Shown here piece by piece: positions 33,635 through 45,005 of a stretch of DNA of 64,000 nt. Position 1 is the stretch's first letter, and each line of letters opens with the position of its first letter. The notes beneath the pieces were generated by a model that saw nothing but the letters and a program-made list of their open reading frames with translations, was not told the DNA's origin and did not search any database. Position numbers and translations under genes: made by a program. This stretch comes from Pezicula radicicola. Its lineage: Eukaryota; Ascomycota; Leotiomycetes; Helotiales; Dermateaceae. The stretch is from assembly GCA_003008705.1 (NCBI GenBank), contig PDUO01000015.1, forward strand, positions 253,290-317,289, read 5' to 3'.

Positions 33635-34514
33635 GCGGGATGGCTCCTGAGTATGAAAAAACGCAAGCTTTAGCGAGCATTATGGACGGCGTATAAGGAG
33701 AATTATTGGATAGGCAACCACGTTGTATATATAGAATTATTGTTAGATGTCTTTTTGGCTTGGATTGAAATTGATTAGACATGATTTTTCCTCGAGCCCT
33801 GGTAGTTCCAAGAGTGTTTTTTTCCAGTATGACTGAGATGGACGGCAAGCATAGAAAGCTCGGAGCTTACCTCTTTATACAACGCACTACCTAAAAAGGG
33901 CCACACGACGTCGCCGACCACATCTGCTATATCACCGCCTGCCGAGCCCCCTAGCCACAAAGGCTTGTACAGGCGCCGGATATCGGCTGCCTACTAATTG
34001 GCTACTATAGCATCGCGGACAAGTTATTTAAAGGGACTCCTTCCTAATTGACTTACGTATTAGTGTATTTTGTTATTTTATCAAGTATCAATTAGTACAG
34101 GACACAGAAAATCAAGGACCACAAAAGTAGGAGATAATCTTCATTACTCCCTAAATACCTTTGTTGCTGTGGCAGAAGATAGATGAATAGAAAACAGAGA
34201 ATCCAAACCCAAAACTCTGGAAATTCGTTACGAATGAATTCATCATTTGTGACAGACACTATACTCCGCAATTCATTCATTCCTAAACCTGCCAAATTCG
34301 ACAATGACCGTCCGCACAAAGACCAGATCATGAGTATCTATCATAAGCCTCAAAAAAGGCTTCCATCTTCCAACGACTCCTGAGAAAAACATCTCTCAAT
34401 TCCAAATCTCGAGAACAACTCTAATACCTAAATTTATTTCGTAAGCGCAAAATGATCCGCTAGAAGTAAACATCTAGATTGAAAAAAAAACCAAAAAAAA
34501 ACCAAAAAAAAAAC
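33635..34514. other. intergenic
   Basis: Mostly AT-rich. A GC-richer island at 33880-34000 could be a small repeat remnant. No gene supported. Confidence 0.4.
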
Positions 34515-35619
34515 TTACTTCTCATGAAACGAAGCAATTCCATTCTCAGAATCACCATAACACGGAGTATTAACCGTCCAATCAGGATCGATTTGTTTCC
34601 ACGGCATATTCCCCTTCTGACTATGCACATAATTCCATAAATCCTGTTCCGGAGAACCACCAGGAAATCGGCCTTCGATAGCAGCAACCGTCATATAATG
34701 ATTAAACATATCCATCGAAGGTTTCAAAATCACGAATCCGGCGTTCAATCGGTTTCCTCGCGGGGCTGGATAGGGATGTGGTGATTCCGATGGTCCTGAA
34801 TTAGCGGCCATTATATAAGTTTGATGGTTGAATTCCTTCATCTTCTTGTATATATTCTTTCATTCCTAAATTTGTCGTTTCTATCGTTGCTGGATCCTCG
34901 AATATTTGGTCTAGTGGTTTTACAATTACGTGATCGGAATCTAGGAGAAGGATTTGTTTTCGTATTGAGTAAGAGTGAAGACGTGTAGTTTATTCATTAC
35001 GTGTTCCCATCTTTCGTGTCCTGGTTTTATCTAGGAGAATTTTATGGGTGGTATTTCGATTATTGAGGCTCCGTCTTTTATTAGCCGTGTTCGTACTTCT
35101 TGTGTTATTTCGGGTGTTACTAGGACTATGAGGGGGGTGTTGTTTGTGGTTCGTGTGCTTGGATCGTGGGAGGAGGGAATGGATTAACATTCTTGTTCCG
35201 ATGAAGTAGTGGTCTTCTGTTTGGATTGTTGTTCCGTTGTTGTCGTTTGGGGCTAGGAATGCACAATAGGTGTATTTATGGGGAGGTAATGTGTTTGTGT
35301 TTGTGTTTAATGAGTTGATGATGTTGCTTGTACTGATGTCGGTTATTGGAATTGGGATTGGGATTGTTGTTTGCTTGGTTAGTGTATGGATTGTGCCGAA
35401 GATTAGAAATATGAGGATTATAGAGGCGGTTATACGTGGTGAGCGCCATCGGTAGGAATTTGATTGAGGGTTTTGAGAGCGGCTTGTGGGGAAATCGAGA
35501 GCTATTTTTGAGGAAGGCTGAGAGGATTGGCGAGGAAGGTAGATAGATAGGTGGTTATTACGAGTCCGGCCTTTGCACGCTGATGAAGTAAGACTGAAGA
35601 TTTCCTTGGAGGTTACCAC
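34515..35619 (-). pseudogene. broken GT8 (glycogenin/galactinol-synthase-like) glycosyltransferase
   Basis: The minus strand encodes a type II membrane protein start (TM around ITASIILIFLIFGTI), then clear GT8 text: YTYCAFLAPND, YFIGTRMLIHSLL, TPLIVLVTPEITQEV, KPGHERWEHVMNKLHVF, LLLDSDHVIVKPLDQIFEDPAT with the DxD motif, and the C-terminal NRLNAGFVILKPSMDMF to NGIASFHEK. These pieces lie in different frames. I count three shifts (near 35168, 34955 and 34823) and a TAG in place of the Trp expected before IKPGHERW (near 35032). The intact paralogue is 0.8 kb away on the opposite strand. The gene is dead unless the assembly is poor here. Confidence 0.75.
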
Positions 35620-36431
35620 GGGAGAGCTGGATTATCAATGACTGATGTATTCCTGATGATGGGTGTAAAAATTGAAGTAAAGAATGTATTTATTGGGAAT
35701 TCTGTGTGATGTCTTCAGGTGCACTTAATTCTCTGGCAGGTCAAGGATTCGGAATATTGAAGGCAAGCTGTTTTCGAAGAAAGAAAATGAGAGGAGAAAA
35801 ATCTCAGTAGCATTCGTTGCACCAACTTGATATTTGAGTAGAATATTAGTATTCGTACGACAGAATTGCAAAATGAACTAGTTTTAACGCTTACGAAAGT
35901 ATGAATTTCTTTTGAAAGGACTAGGCTCTGTAGCTATAACTTTCAAACGGTTGGTTTGAAGAACTACCTCTGGAGACTTCATAGGTACGCTAAAAAGGAA
36001 TCCGAGTTCTCGGGTTTTTAGTCGGGTGGCTTCCTGAAGATAAGGTTGGTGTTGGGTGACTGAGTGGAGGGGAAGCTTAAAATCTTAAATCTTCTCTAAC
36101 TTACAATCAAGATAGATAAGGTAAGGTACGTTCTAGGCTGGAGCTGGTCCCCGAACCAGAGTGGGAGACAGAGATTTAAAGTTCTAGGGTCGCTGCCGCC
36201 AAGCTGATTTTTGGTATCAACACATTGAGGTTAAGAGCACGCAAAAATGCCATTTTCACTCCAGCCAGGAAACCTCTGTCTGCGAAGCATTGAGGTAGGC
36301 ATGATATAAACCTTATCACAGTTCCGATTTAGTATCAATGTAGAAGCGCCAGCTTGCAGCCACCACAGGAACCTCTTGTCAAATCTCCAAGCTTATATCA
36401 CGAGAGTTACGGTACAAATGAAGTAGCTTTT
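35620..36431. other. head-to-head region between GT8 copies
   Basis: Contains the 5' flanks of both GT8 genes. No other feature seen. Confidence 0.4.
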
Positions 36432-36470
36432 ATGAGCTTCTTGCTCTTGTTCGCGACTTCTCGAAACGAT

Positions 36471-37605
36471 ATGTTACGAATCAAGAATATAACGCACACT
36501 CCAAAGCTACGTCTACTCCTCATCACGGTCGTAGCCATCACGCTGCTATGGATGAACTCGGACACAACACAGAGCCAATGCTTGGAGAACTCGTCGAACG
36601 GATTATCAACATCGCAGACTCAGATACCTGTAAAGCAGACGCCTACTCACAATTATGCCTTTTCTCTTTTCCTTGCAGCCCCAAGTATGGAGAACAAAGA
36701 AGACAATGACAACTTATATTTTGTTCAGACGAGGATGCTCATCTATCAATTATTGCACGATCCCGAGACTCGAACCAATAACTCATATCCCATGGTGATT
36801 TTGGCGACAGAAGATGTGTGTAAGTTTCCAATAACAGCAATTTATTATGCGTAACTGTTTTTCTCTGACCCAGAACAGCCCGCAGAAAAATTGAGACATT
36901 GGAGAAAGATGGGGCCACTGTGATAGTTGTGGAGAAGTTGGAATTGAGTTGGGCAAAGACGAGGAAGGCATGGCAAGATGTCTTGACAAAACTTCGTCTA
37001 TTCGAGCTCTACCAGTACGAGAAATTACTATTCTTGGATTCGGATACTCTCATCGTTAAACGTATGGATGGTATTTTCGAGGATCCTGCAGCTCAAATCT
37101 CACAGAACTTGGGGGATATGTCGCCTCAGAAAGCACCAGCAGATGAAGGGCCACAACCTGATACTTATATCTTTGCTGGGAACGCAGGTGAGTACCTATG
37201 TCTTTAAACTTCTACCACCAGCGCATCTTGGATTAATATGCTATGTGTACAGGTTCCGGGGGCTACGGGCATGAATATCCACCGCCAATGGGAGATAACC
37301 TAAATGCTGGATGTATGGTCTTCCAACCATCTAAGACACTCTTCGAATATTACATGAACCTCTCAAAGCTACCAGATCGCTACCCTGGAAGGACACCTGA
37401 GCAGAGTTTATGGGCGTACGCGCACAGGCGTAGTGGAAATATGCCCTGGAAACAACTGCATTATGATTGGAATATGAATTGGGCAACGTGGAATGATACA
37501 AAGAATGGAATAGCCAGCCTGCATTCGAAATTCTGGGAGTTGGACCATGATCAGCCATTAAAGGAGTATGCTATCATGATTAGATATAAGATGGAGGGTT
37601 TCTAG
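36471..37605 (+). CDS. GT8 family glycosyltransferase, type II membrane protein
   Basis: Exons 36471..36819, 36879..37187 and 37253..37605 give 336 aa. An alternative ATG at 36432 adds 13 residues. A cytoplasmic tail is followed by a signal anchor (LRLLLITVVAITLLW) and a luminal GT8 domain: YFVQTRMLIYQLL, KLRLFELYQYEKLLFLDSD with DSD as the manganese-binding DxD, DNLNAGCMVFQPS and WAYAHRRSGNMPWKQL. Members transfer sugars from UDP-sugars, as in glycogenin or fungal Golgi hexosyltransferases. The acceptor is unknown. It is diverged from, but clearly paralogous to, the broken copy at 34.5-35.6 kb. Confidence 0.88.
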
Positions 37606-38714
37606 GCCGGTGTTGAATCTAGCTTGATATCTATTTAATATTCTCTTCATCATTTGATTGGCTGATCTTTGCTTTTAATATTAGTCATGAATCATCGCAC
37701 ACTTGAGACTGAAAGAACGACATTGGCACCTTGGATAATTATTCTATATACATCATAGAATTAGAGTGACTTTAAATTACTCTATTTTGATTTTTACTAC
37801 CTTACTTTACGCTGCTAAAGATGTTGGCACAGGAAGTTAGCTCGAGAAAGTCGAGACTGAAAGGATGGGCCGAGACTGCTGCTTAAAAATCTAAGACGTG
37901 GTACATTTATAGAGTTAGATGCGGAAGTCATGAGAACATTACTGAAGAGTGCTAAGATTTAGTTGGCTGTTATGATACTGACTTTGGCATATGCTCAGAA
38001 GATCAAATGCACTATTCTTGATGAATGAATTGTCCTAAGATCCCGGACTTAGTGCGTTTCTCTAGTGTATCCCTTCGAGTGGGTCTAAAAGCATAAAACA
38101 AGATGCTGATGGGAAAACTTGTCTTGTTTAGGTAACGAATGCGTTTTGACCGTTTCAGTTTATTCCCCATTGTGTGATTTATACAGTATTGGGACTAACT
38201 CGGCATGGCTCACTTAAGTAAACATTGTAGTCTACTGTATTATGATAGGTCTCTGTATCAACAATAAGTCGTAGTTCTGCAGGTCCTCAAGTTGTCTTGG
38301 CCATGTCATACTAAGCGAGCGACTAAGCGACTTAGTGTCCGAAATGCCTTTCATAGCTTCGGACCACTCAACCTAGTTACTAACTAACTATCAAGGAGAA
38401 AAAAGCTTGTTTCAAACGAGCCGCAGCAGGGATAATGTCTTGTTTACCGTCATTTTTGGGGTCTCGAGGAGTTCCCGAGTTCCCGAGTTCCCAAATCGTT
38501 TACGTGGAATCCAACTGCTCCCTCTCCCCTCCATCTTTATTATTTTGGTCACCTCGTTAGGTCCATTTGAAGACAATGTTTTGAGTGCTATAATTCATAA
38601 TTAAATGTATCTGGCATTTCTTGATGTATGGCTCTAAATCTAGCGAAGTCCATAGCTTCAACTCTTGGCCCCTCACTCCCAGCGCTGGCTCTGTCAGGGG
38701 AAGTGTAGACCACA
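37606..38714. other. intergenic
   Basis: No gene supported. Short local repeats such as GAGTTCCC in tandem near 38470-38492 and AGCGACTAAGCGACTTAG near 38318 are visible. Confidence 0.4.
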
Positions 38715-40145
38715 ATGGACGAAGTCAAGAAAGCGGCTTCAAATGCACGATCTTATATCCGTGTTGCAGTCCTGAGACTCATAACCTCAATTCTCCCCAA
38801 CCACTTCCGACGAATCCATGCCCAAACCACGAGACCCCAGCGACCGACCACGGCATACCTGGATGGGCTGAGAGGAGTTGCAGCTCTCGGGACTGTCATA
38901 TATGCGTTTACAAATGCCATTGACCCAAGATGGATTTGGGGATCTGGATTCTCAGTACCGCTGTATTGTGTTATTACCGGCTATGTTCTCTCTTACCGAC
39001 CACTACATCATCTTCGAAATGAAAATTGGAATGGACTCCTATCGACATTATCATCGTCGTGTTTCCGACGCGGCCACCGAATATTCATTCCACCTCTTAT
39101 CTCCAGCTTTCTTGTTGTTCTCATGTTACGTCTTAATCTTTACGAATTCGCACGCCCATCTGAATTTCCAAACCCTTCTGTTGAGAGATTACCAACGATG
39201 CATGAGCAAGTTTTGCATTGGTGGAGTGACTTCTATAAGTTTTCAGTCCTGGGGTCCTTCGGATTGGACGATGGGACATCTTTATACTCGCCAGCTTTAA
39301 AGACCATACCTATTGCCTTCCACGGCTCCTTGATTCTGTACCTCACGATCTCTGGATTGGCCCATTGCCAGGAAAAATTGCGGCTTTTGCTAGAAATATT
39401 CTTCATGCTACTCTGTTATCGATACGATCAATTAGAGATCCTTGGCCTCTTTGGTGGCATGTTGATTTGCGAATTGGATTTGAGAAGGAGAGATAGGACA
39501 TTGTGCACAACTTCTGAAGATATGAAGCCAGGACGCGGAGCACATTGGATTCGCAGCCTGATTAATACGTTGGCGTTTGTGACGGGCGTTGTTCTTACGT
39601 CACAACAGAAGACATGTGCCAAACCATCAAGTTTCTTTCAGCTCTGCTGGCTAGTACCGAAATCCGCGACGTCACACTATATTGGAGCGGTGATAGTTTT
39701 ATGGACTGCTGGGAGATCGACTACTCTTCAAAACTTGTTTAATCATGATATCTTGAAATACTTGGGCACAATTTCTTACTCAGTATACTTGGTCCATGGG
39801 CCCCTGATTCAAACGGTGGGATATCGAGTCGCGTTTCACCTCCTGAAAAACCGCACGTCTATGGGATATCTTATATCCATAGCCATTTGCAATATCCTCA
39901 ATCTGTTCCTCATCCTTTTTATCTCGGATATTTTCTGGAGATGCGTTGAGCGACTAAGTCAGGACTTTGCCATCTGGCTACAGAAATTCTTCAATGTCAA
40001 CAATCCAGTCACATCACCGATTCTAGAACCAGCACCCATCCTCAAAAGGCAACTATCACGACAAAACAGCCTCTCAAAGTCAGAAGATATTTTCATGTTG
40101 ATCAAAGAACAACATCTTCCAACTACGGAAATCACAACTCTATAG
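38715..40145 (+). CDS. acyltransferase-3 family membrane protein, unit 1
   Basis: A single-exon ORF of 476 aa (ATG at 38715, TAG at 40143-40145). The AT3 fold has about ten TM helices and moves acyl groups to sugars, sterols or natural products. It shows the opening AYLDGLRGVAALGTVIY, SVPLYCVITGYVLS, FRRGHRIFIPPLISS, TISYSVYLVHGPLIQTVGY and the closing FWRCVERLSQDF. The His that normally follows the DGLRG helix is missing (VIYAF), so activity is doubtful. The C-terminal tail is Ser-rich, and its last residues run in frame into unit 2 across a single stop codon. Confidence 0.82.
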   Translation: MDEVKKAASNARSYIRVAVLRLITSILPNHFRRIHAQTTRPQRPTTAYLDGLRGVAALGTVIYAFTNAIDPRWIWGSGFSVPLYCVITGYVLSYRPLHHLRNENWNGLLSTLSSSCFRRGHRIFIPPLISSFLVVLMLRLNLYEFARPSEFPNPSVERLPTMHEQVLHWWSDFYKFSVLGSFGLDDGTSLYSPALKTIPIAFHGSLILYLTISGLAHCQEKLRLLLEIFFMLLCYRYDQLEILGLFGGMLICELDLRRRDRTLCTTSEDMKPGRGAHWIRSLINTLAFVTGVVLTSQQKTCAKPSSFFQLCWLVPKSATSHYIGAVIVLWTAGRSTTLQNLFNHDILKYLGTISYSVYLVHGPLIQTVGYRVAFHLLKNRTSMGYLISIAICNILNLFLILFISDIFWRCVERLSQDFAIWLQKFFNVNNPVTSPILEPAPILKRQLSRQNSLSKSEDIFMLIKEQHLPTTEITTL

Positions 40146-41567
40146 AATCCAAGAAGATATCACTATATACCGCAAATAACCCCCAAAAGAATTCTCTGGT
40201 TTCTTCTCCCTAGTTTCATTCAAGATCCCACTTTCAATCCACCAGAAAGACTTAAATCAACAGCATGGCTAGACGGATTACGTGGTTACGCATCTCTATT
40301 CTTCGTTTTCTACCATCTAGTCTACGGATTCCACAGCGACGAAAAATATAACATCGGATACGGATACAACGAAAACAATATGCATCCAATGCAACTACCA
40401 ATCTTGCGACTGATTTACTCTGGAAATGCAATGATCAGTATATTTTTCATAGTATCAGGATACATATTATCAGTAAAACCACTTCAACAAATCCGTTCTT
40501 CAACAAACAACAATAATGAAAACACCAAATTGAAACTTTTTCAAACCCTATCGTCATCTATATTTAGACGAGCACCTCAACTCTTTATACCAGCATTGAT
40601 ATCTACATTCATCAACGTGCTCCTAGTCCAACTCAGAATTTTCCAAATAACTAGCAAAATAGCAAACGATAAATCCATAATAGTTGGATTCCAAGAATAT
40701 CATATACCACGCCTCTCATCTTTTATCTCCCAGTTCCTAAACTGGATACAGCAATCAGAATCCATGATCAAACCATTTCAATGGGAAAATACTCCTAATG
40801 AATATAACCCCCATCTCTGGACCATACCCCTCGAGTTCAGCAATTCCCTCCTAATCTACCTCTACCTCCTAACATTCTCCCAAGCCCATTCACCCATCCG
40901 GCTCCTATCCCTAACAATATTCACAACCTGGACTTGGTACCTAGAACACTGGTCTACATTACTATTTTTCTCCGGCGTCCTAATCGCAGAAATAAACCTA
41001 ATACAAGATTCACACCCATGGTTTCAGAATTGGAAACGTCATACTCCATTTCAAATATCCAATCTATCAACAAAACGACGAATCTTCTGGATAATCCTCT
41101 TCATATCCTCACTCTTCCTCGCTTCACAACCAACACTCCACACATCCTCAACACCAGGATACCGCTCCCTAACAACCCTTTTCCCTAATCCGCACACACT
41201 CTCTCACCTCGGATCCATCCTCCTAATCTTCACAACATCCCAATCCCCTGACCTCCAAAAAATATACACTACACACCTCCCAACCTACCTCTCTAAAATC
41301 TCCTATTCAATCTATCTATGTCATTACGCTATAATTCATACTTTTGGATATATCATCATACCTTATTTCATACGTAGTTTTGGAGGTTTCGAGAATAGAG
41401 AAGAGGGGGTTGATGGGAAGGGACGTTTTATTCCGGGGTCTGCGGTTGGTTGGGAATTAGGTTGGTTTTTGGGGTGTTTTTTTACGGGTGTGGTGGTTGT
41501 TTGGGGGGGTGATTTGTTTTGGAGGGGTGTTGAGGCGTTGGGTATGTGGGTTGGAGGGGTGGTTTGA
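40146..41567 (+). CDS. acyltransferase-3 family membrane protein, unit 2 (no start codon)
   Basis: The frame is open from immediately after the TAG of unit 1 to TGA at 41565-41567 (473 codons). It contains full AT3 text: RRYHYIPQITPKRILWFLLPSFIQ, STAWLDGLRGYASLFFVFYH with the catalytic-type His present, MISIFFIVSGYILSV, FRRAPQLFIPALIST, KISYSIYLCHYAIIH and LFWRGVEAL. The first in-frame ATG (40380) lies after DGLRG and would cut away an essential helix. Either an intron or upstream exon provides the start, or units 1 and 2 were one double-domain gene interrupted by the TAG. The coding strand switches from C-rich to G/T-rich near 41370. Confidence 0.7.
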   Translation, partial: NPRRYHYIPQITPKRILWFLLPSFIQDPTFNPPERLKSTAWLDGLRGYASLFFVFYHLVYGFHSDEKYNIGYGYNENNMHPMQLPILRLIYSGNAMISIFFIVSGYILSVKPLQQIRSSTNNNNENTKLKLFQTLSSSIFRRAPQLFIPALISTFINVLLVQLRIFQITSKIANDKSIIVGFQEYHIPRLSSFISQFLNWIQQSESMIKPFQWENTPNEYNPHLWTIPLEFSNSLLIYLYLLTFSQAHSPIRLLSLTIFTTWTWYLEHWSTLLFFSGVLIAEINLIQDSHPWFQNWKRHTPFQISNLSTKRRIFWIILFISSLFLASQPTLHTSSTPGYRSLTTLFPNPHTLSHLGSILLIFTTSQSPDLQKIYTTHLPTYLSKISYSIYLCHYAIIHTFGYIIIPYFIRSFGGFENREEGVDGKGRFIPGSAVGWELGWFLGCFFTGVVVVWGGDLFWRGVEALGMWVGGVV

Positions 41568-42954
41568 GAGGTGGGGGTTTGTGTTTGGGGTGAGGTTGGT
41601 TGGTTTGGCGGATGAGATTGGGAGGGGGGTTTTTGGGTTGTGGTGTTTTATTTTTGAGGGGGAGGGGGGAGTTTGGAGTGATTGCTTACTGGACTCGAGA
41701 ATGAGCTGAGTGGAAATGTATAGGGGGAGGGTTTAGAGAGTAATGAGAAGGGTGACACTTAATTGTTGTTTATAATGCTATATGCACTATATTTGCAAAA
41801 AGTATTTCAAGTAAAACCTATTTACCTGTACCTTAAAATTTTGGATCATGAATCTCTAGGTAGATCTTAGAATATCCTCCTATCTATACATCTACTCAAT
41901 CTTCTCAAGCTATACTGTGGGGTTTTCTGAGGACACAAAATTTATCTATACTGAGAAAGGAATACATTAAAGAAACCCTAGGGATACAGTTAACTCTGCT
42001 TACAAACATTAAAACTTTCCCCCTTGACTGGTATTATCTTCTGGTACGTTAAATATGCTTACTTACCTTTACCAATAGAAAATCATAGCCCTCTAAAACA
42101 CTATTTATCAGATGCACTAAGCAACAGTTCTCTACAGGCACATCGCGTATAAGTTTTATTGATTAGTTAGAATAAAAATATATATTAATATCTGGTTATA
42201 TCCTAGAACTAGTCAAGAACACAAGAATGATCAAGTTTAGATTTACACTCTCTTAGTAAAGCGAGTTATCACTTACTAGCTAACTAGATGTTGTAATGTA
42301 CGGAGTAGTTGAATAGAAGTTTCTTGTTACCTGGGACTTATTCAGCTAAGAGAAGTATAGATTAACTTTGGGTATGTAATAGTATTCGTTATAAAGGATG
42401 GCACAAGGTAATCAGGCTAAAACCTCACTTAAAGTCGTTTATCGATATTTAGCTGGAGTCAATTTACGAGTGTTAAACAGTTACTGGCTACATTAGAACT
42501 ACTTACTACCTGAACTAAATACCAGTATCAGATGAATTCAAATATCTAAAAAGTTATTTAAGCGATATATAAAGTCTCTTAAATAGTATTAATTACAAGG
42601 ACTAGTATGTATGTAAATATACGTAAATCCTAGGTCTGAACATTTGAAGAAGTGGAATTTCTGAGATTACTACTCTTACTACTCTTACTATCACAAGATA
42701 ACAATCTCCCAAACTTCTGAGTAAGACTAAAAATAGTTGTAATCTTAACAACAACAACAAGAGCTGAGGATATATTAAGGTCGTAGGATAGGTATAACAG
42801 TTACATGTAGCCTGTTAGATTTCAGATAGGAGGTATATGTTCTATGGTGATATTGTATACTACAAGACAAAGCTGACTGTGAAATATGACTTAAGAATAG
42901 TATGTAAGGGATTATGATGTTAGATAGGTTGGTGTTAAAAAAAATAGGGAGCTT
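41568..42954. other. AT-rich, repeat-like DNA
   Basis: No gene. AT-rich sequence with TACT-type short repeats near 42660-42690. It looks like heavily mutated transposon remains, though no domain is readable. Confidence 0.45.
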
Positions 42955-43690
42955 ACAGGTATTGACATTGCTAATTAGCTTCATGCACACTCCAAGTCAC
43001 TTGATCATTTCTCAACCAGATAACTTCTCGGCAGTTAAGTAATCTTCTAAGGCTTAGTTAGCTATTGCAAGGAGTATTCCAAGAATCTTGCCTCGATTAT
43101 TGTGTTGAGTCGTAAGCTACTCGGTGTTTCAAAGGTATGCAGCTTATCTCGTAATCTGGGTATGGTATATGTAGATGTAGGGAATATGAGGTTACCAAGA
43201 TTGGTGTTTTGAATTTATCGTGGTGGATTCTGAATAAAAGGTCAGGGTTTAGAGGTATGGGCATTGCTGTCTAGCTTCAAGCTCACTTCAAGTCACCGGA
43301 TCAAGTCTCTGTCGAATATTTTCTTAGTGGTTGAATAAATGGTTTAAAGGTTCAGCTGTTGAAGGGGCACTTCAGGGGTTCTTGTCCTATCTATTGCTTT
43401 GAGTCGTTCATCATTGTGCTGCAAAGGTATGCAGCTTATTCGGCAATTATTCTTGTGTAGTCAGCAACAATAACTCAACAAGGTACTCATAACCTTAATC
43501 TTTCAAAGGTTCAGCTGTTGAAAGGACTGTTCAAGGGCTCTTGTCCTTCAAGGGCTCTTGTCCTATGCATCGTAGTGTTAAATCATATGCGCATTGCAGT
43601 GCGTCATAGGTATGCAGCTTATCCGACAATCGTTCTCATGTGCCTAGCAACAATAGCTAAGCTACTCGAAGCTTTAGGAATTATCCGTCA
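42955..43690. repeat. three diverged tandem repeat units
   Basis: The string AAAGGTATGCAGCTTAT (last copy CATAGGTATGCAGCTTAT) occurs near 43131, 43421 and 43608. Other shared text precedes it: GACATTGCT/GGCATTGCT with AGCTTCA...TCAAGTCAC (42963 and 43259), and TTCAGCTGTTGAA...TTCTTGTCCT or CTCTTGTCCT (43351 and 43510). The units are about 290 and 190 bp apart. A short internal duplication of CAAGGGCTCTTGTCCT occurs at 43533-43563. Confidence 0.6.
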
Positions 43691-45005
43691 CAATAATCGA
43701 ACCATGATCGCGTATAGAATTAACCTTTATATACAGGATACTAAGATCACCACTGCAAATAATCTCAACGGTTGTGACAGGTCTGAAGACTTGAACCGTG
43801 CGAACTCACGAACTTACTGTAACAGCTCAAAGGTGTACTACTGTAATCGTAAAGATGTATGCAACGCAACGTCAGTGAGCATAGGTCGTACCAATAGATA
43901 TCAGGGTAAGCAGCAGCCAGCCGTTCTATTCGTTGCTGCAATACAGTACAGTACAGTACAGTACAGTCAGTAGCTGGCACCAGTACATCTAAGACGGCAG
44001 TTCAAGCCATCCAATCATTTTCGCACTAGCACCTGCGGTCATCAGAGTCGGCCATAGGCTATTTCATATAAGCTTTGATGAGTGACAGGGAGTAGCTCCA
44101 AAGGCAGGCAAGGATCAACCAGCCTTCTCCAGCCCTATATAGTGGCACTAAAAGCATAGCTTTGCTGACGACAGGGGTTAGTTGATTGGTCATCTTTCCC
44201 TAGTGTGATTTATTATCGTGCTCATCTCAGTTTTTTTCTGTGGCTGGAGTTGAGAGTCAGGAGTTTGCGCGAAGTACCTATCTGCCCTGCGGCCGCTTTT
44301 CAACCTACTTTCAGACGGACGTGTCGCTTTTCTATATGGAATCCGAAAATAATTACGGCGCAGAATCTTCTTAAAGTTCCAGAAAAAAATGAAGATGGCG
44401 CTTAATTCTGCTGTTGATTTGTTGTTGTTTGTCAGGAAAACATTTGGACGGGAGGCTGAGCCGGATATCTCAGTGTCCGGACGAAAAATAAGCGATTTAG
44501 CGCAGCGCTAATGGCCCCCCAGGGTGTCTAGTGCTACGAACTAGCGCAGTCGCTACTATTCTTGGGGCCTGTGGAGGATTTCCCGACTGGCCGGCCATAG
44601 AAACAAGCAAACAAATTGTGGGAAACAAAATTGAAAGGTTCACAGCCGGTCAGCAACAGCACAGCAGCTCCAGCCAGCACAGCAGCTCTAGCTCCAGCAC
44701 CCAGCACCACCCGGCCAACTGACAGGAACACACCTGCACCTGCACCTGCACCTCCTCCACCACCACCATAATCCATAATCCCCGCTGCAGTATTATTATC
44801 CATTGCCCGAGGGGACTGAGAGGCGAATAAGCCACGGTCAGCAGTAGCCAGTGCCAGCCACGAGAGATGAAAATGTCATCTTCCACAGCCAAGTATAAAT
44901 GCACTTGTCCCGCTCGACAAAATGCTTATTTCTATATCTCATCTGCATTTTTCTACTCTCTATCTCATCTCATCTCATTATCAAACCCAATCAACCTAAT
45001 CAATA
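43691..45005. other. intergenic with simple repeats
   Basis: Contains an (ACAGT)n tract at about 43943-43967, CAGC/CAGCTCC-rich low complexity at 44650-44712 and a (CACCTG)n tract at 44731-44754. The Rds1-like promoter occupies the 3' end. No gene supported. Confidence 0.5.

Noticed and set aside
34460..34687. Minus-strand ORF over the A-rich tract near 34480-34515
   Set aside because: Overlaps the end of the GT8 relic in another frame and a poly-A/CCAAAA tract.
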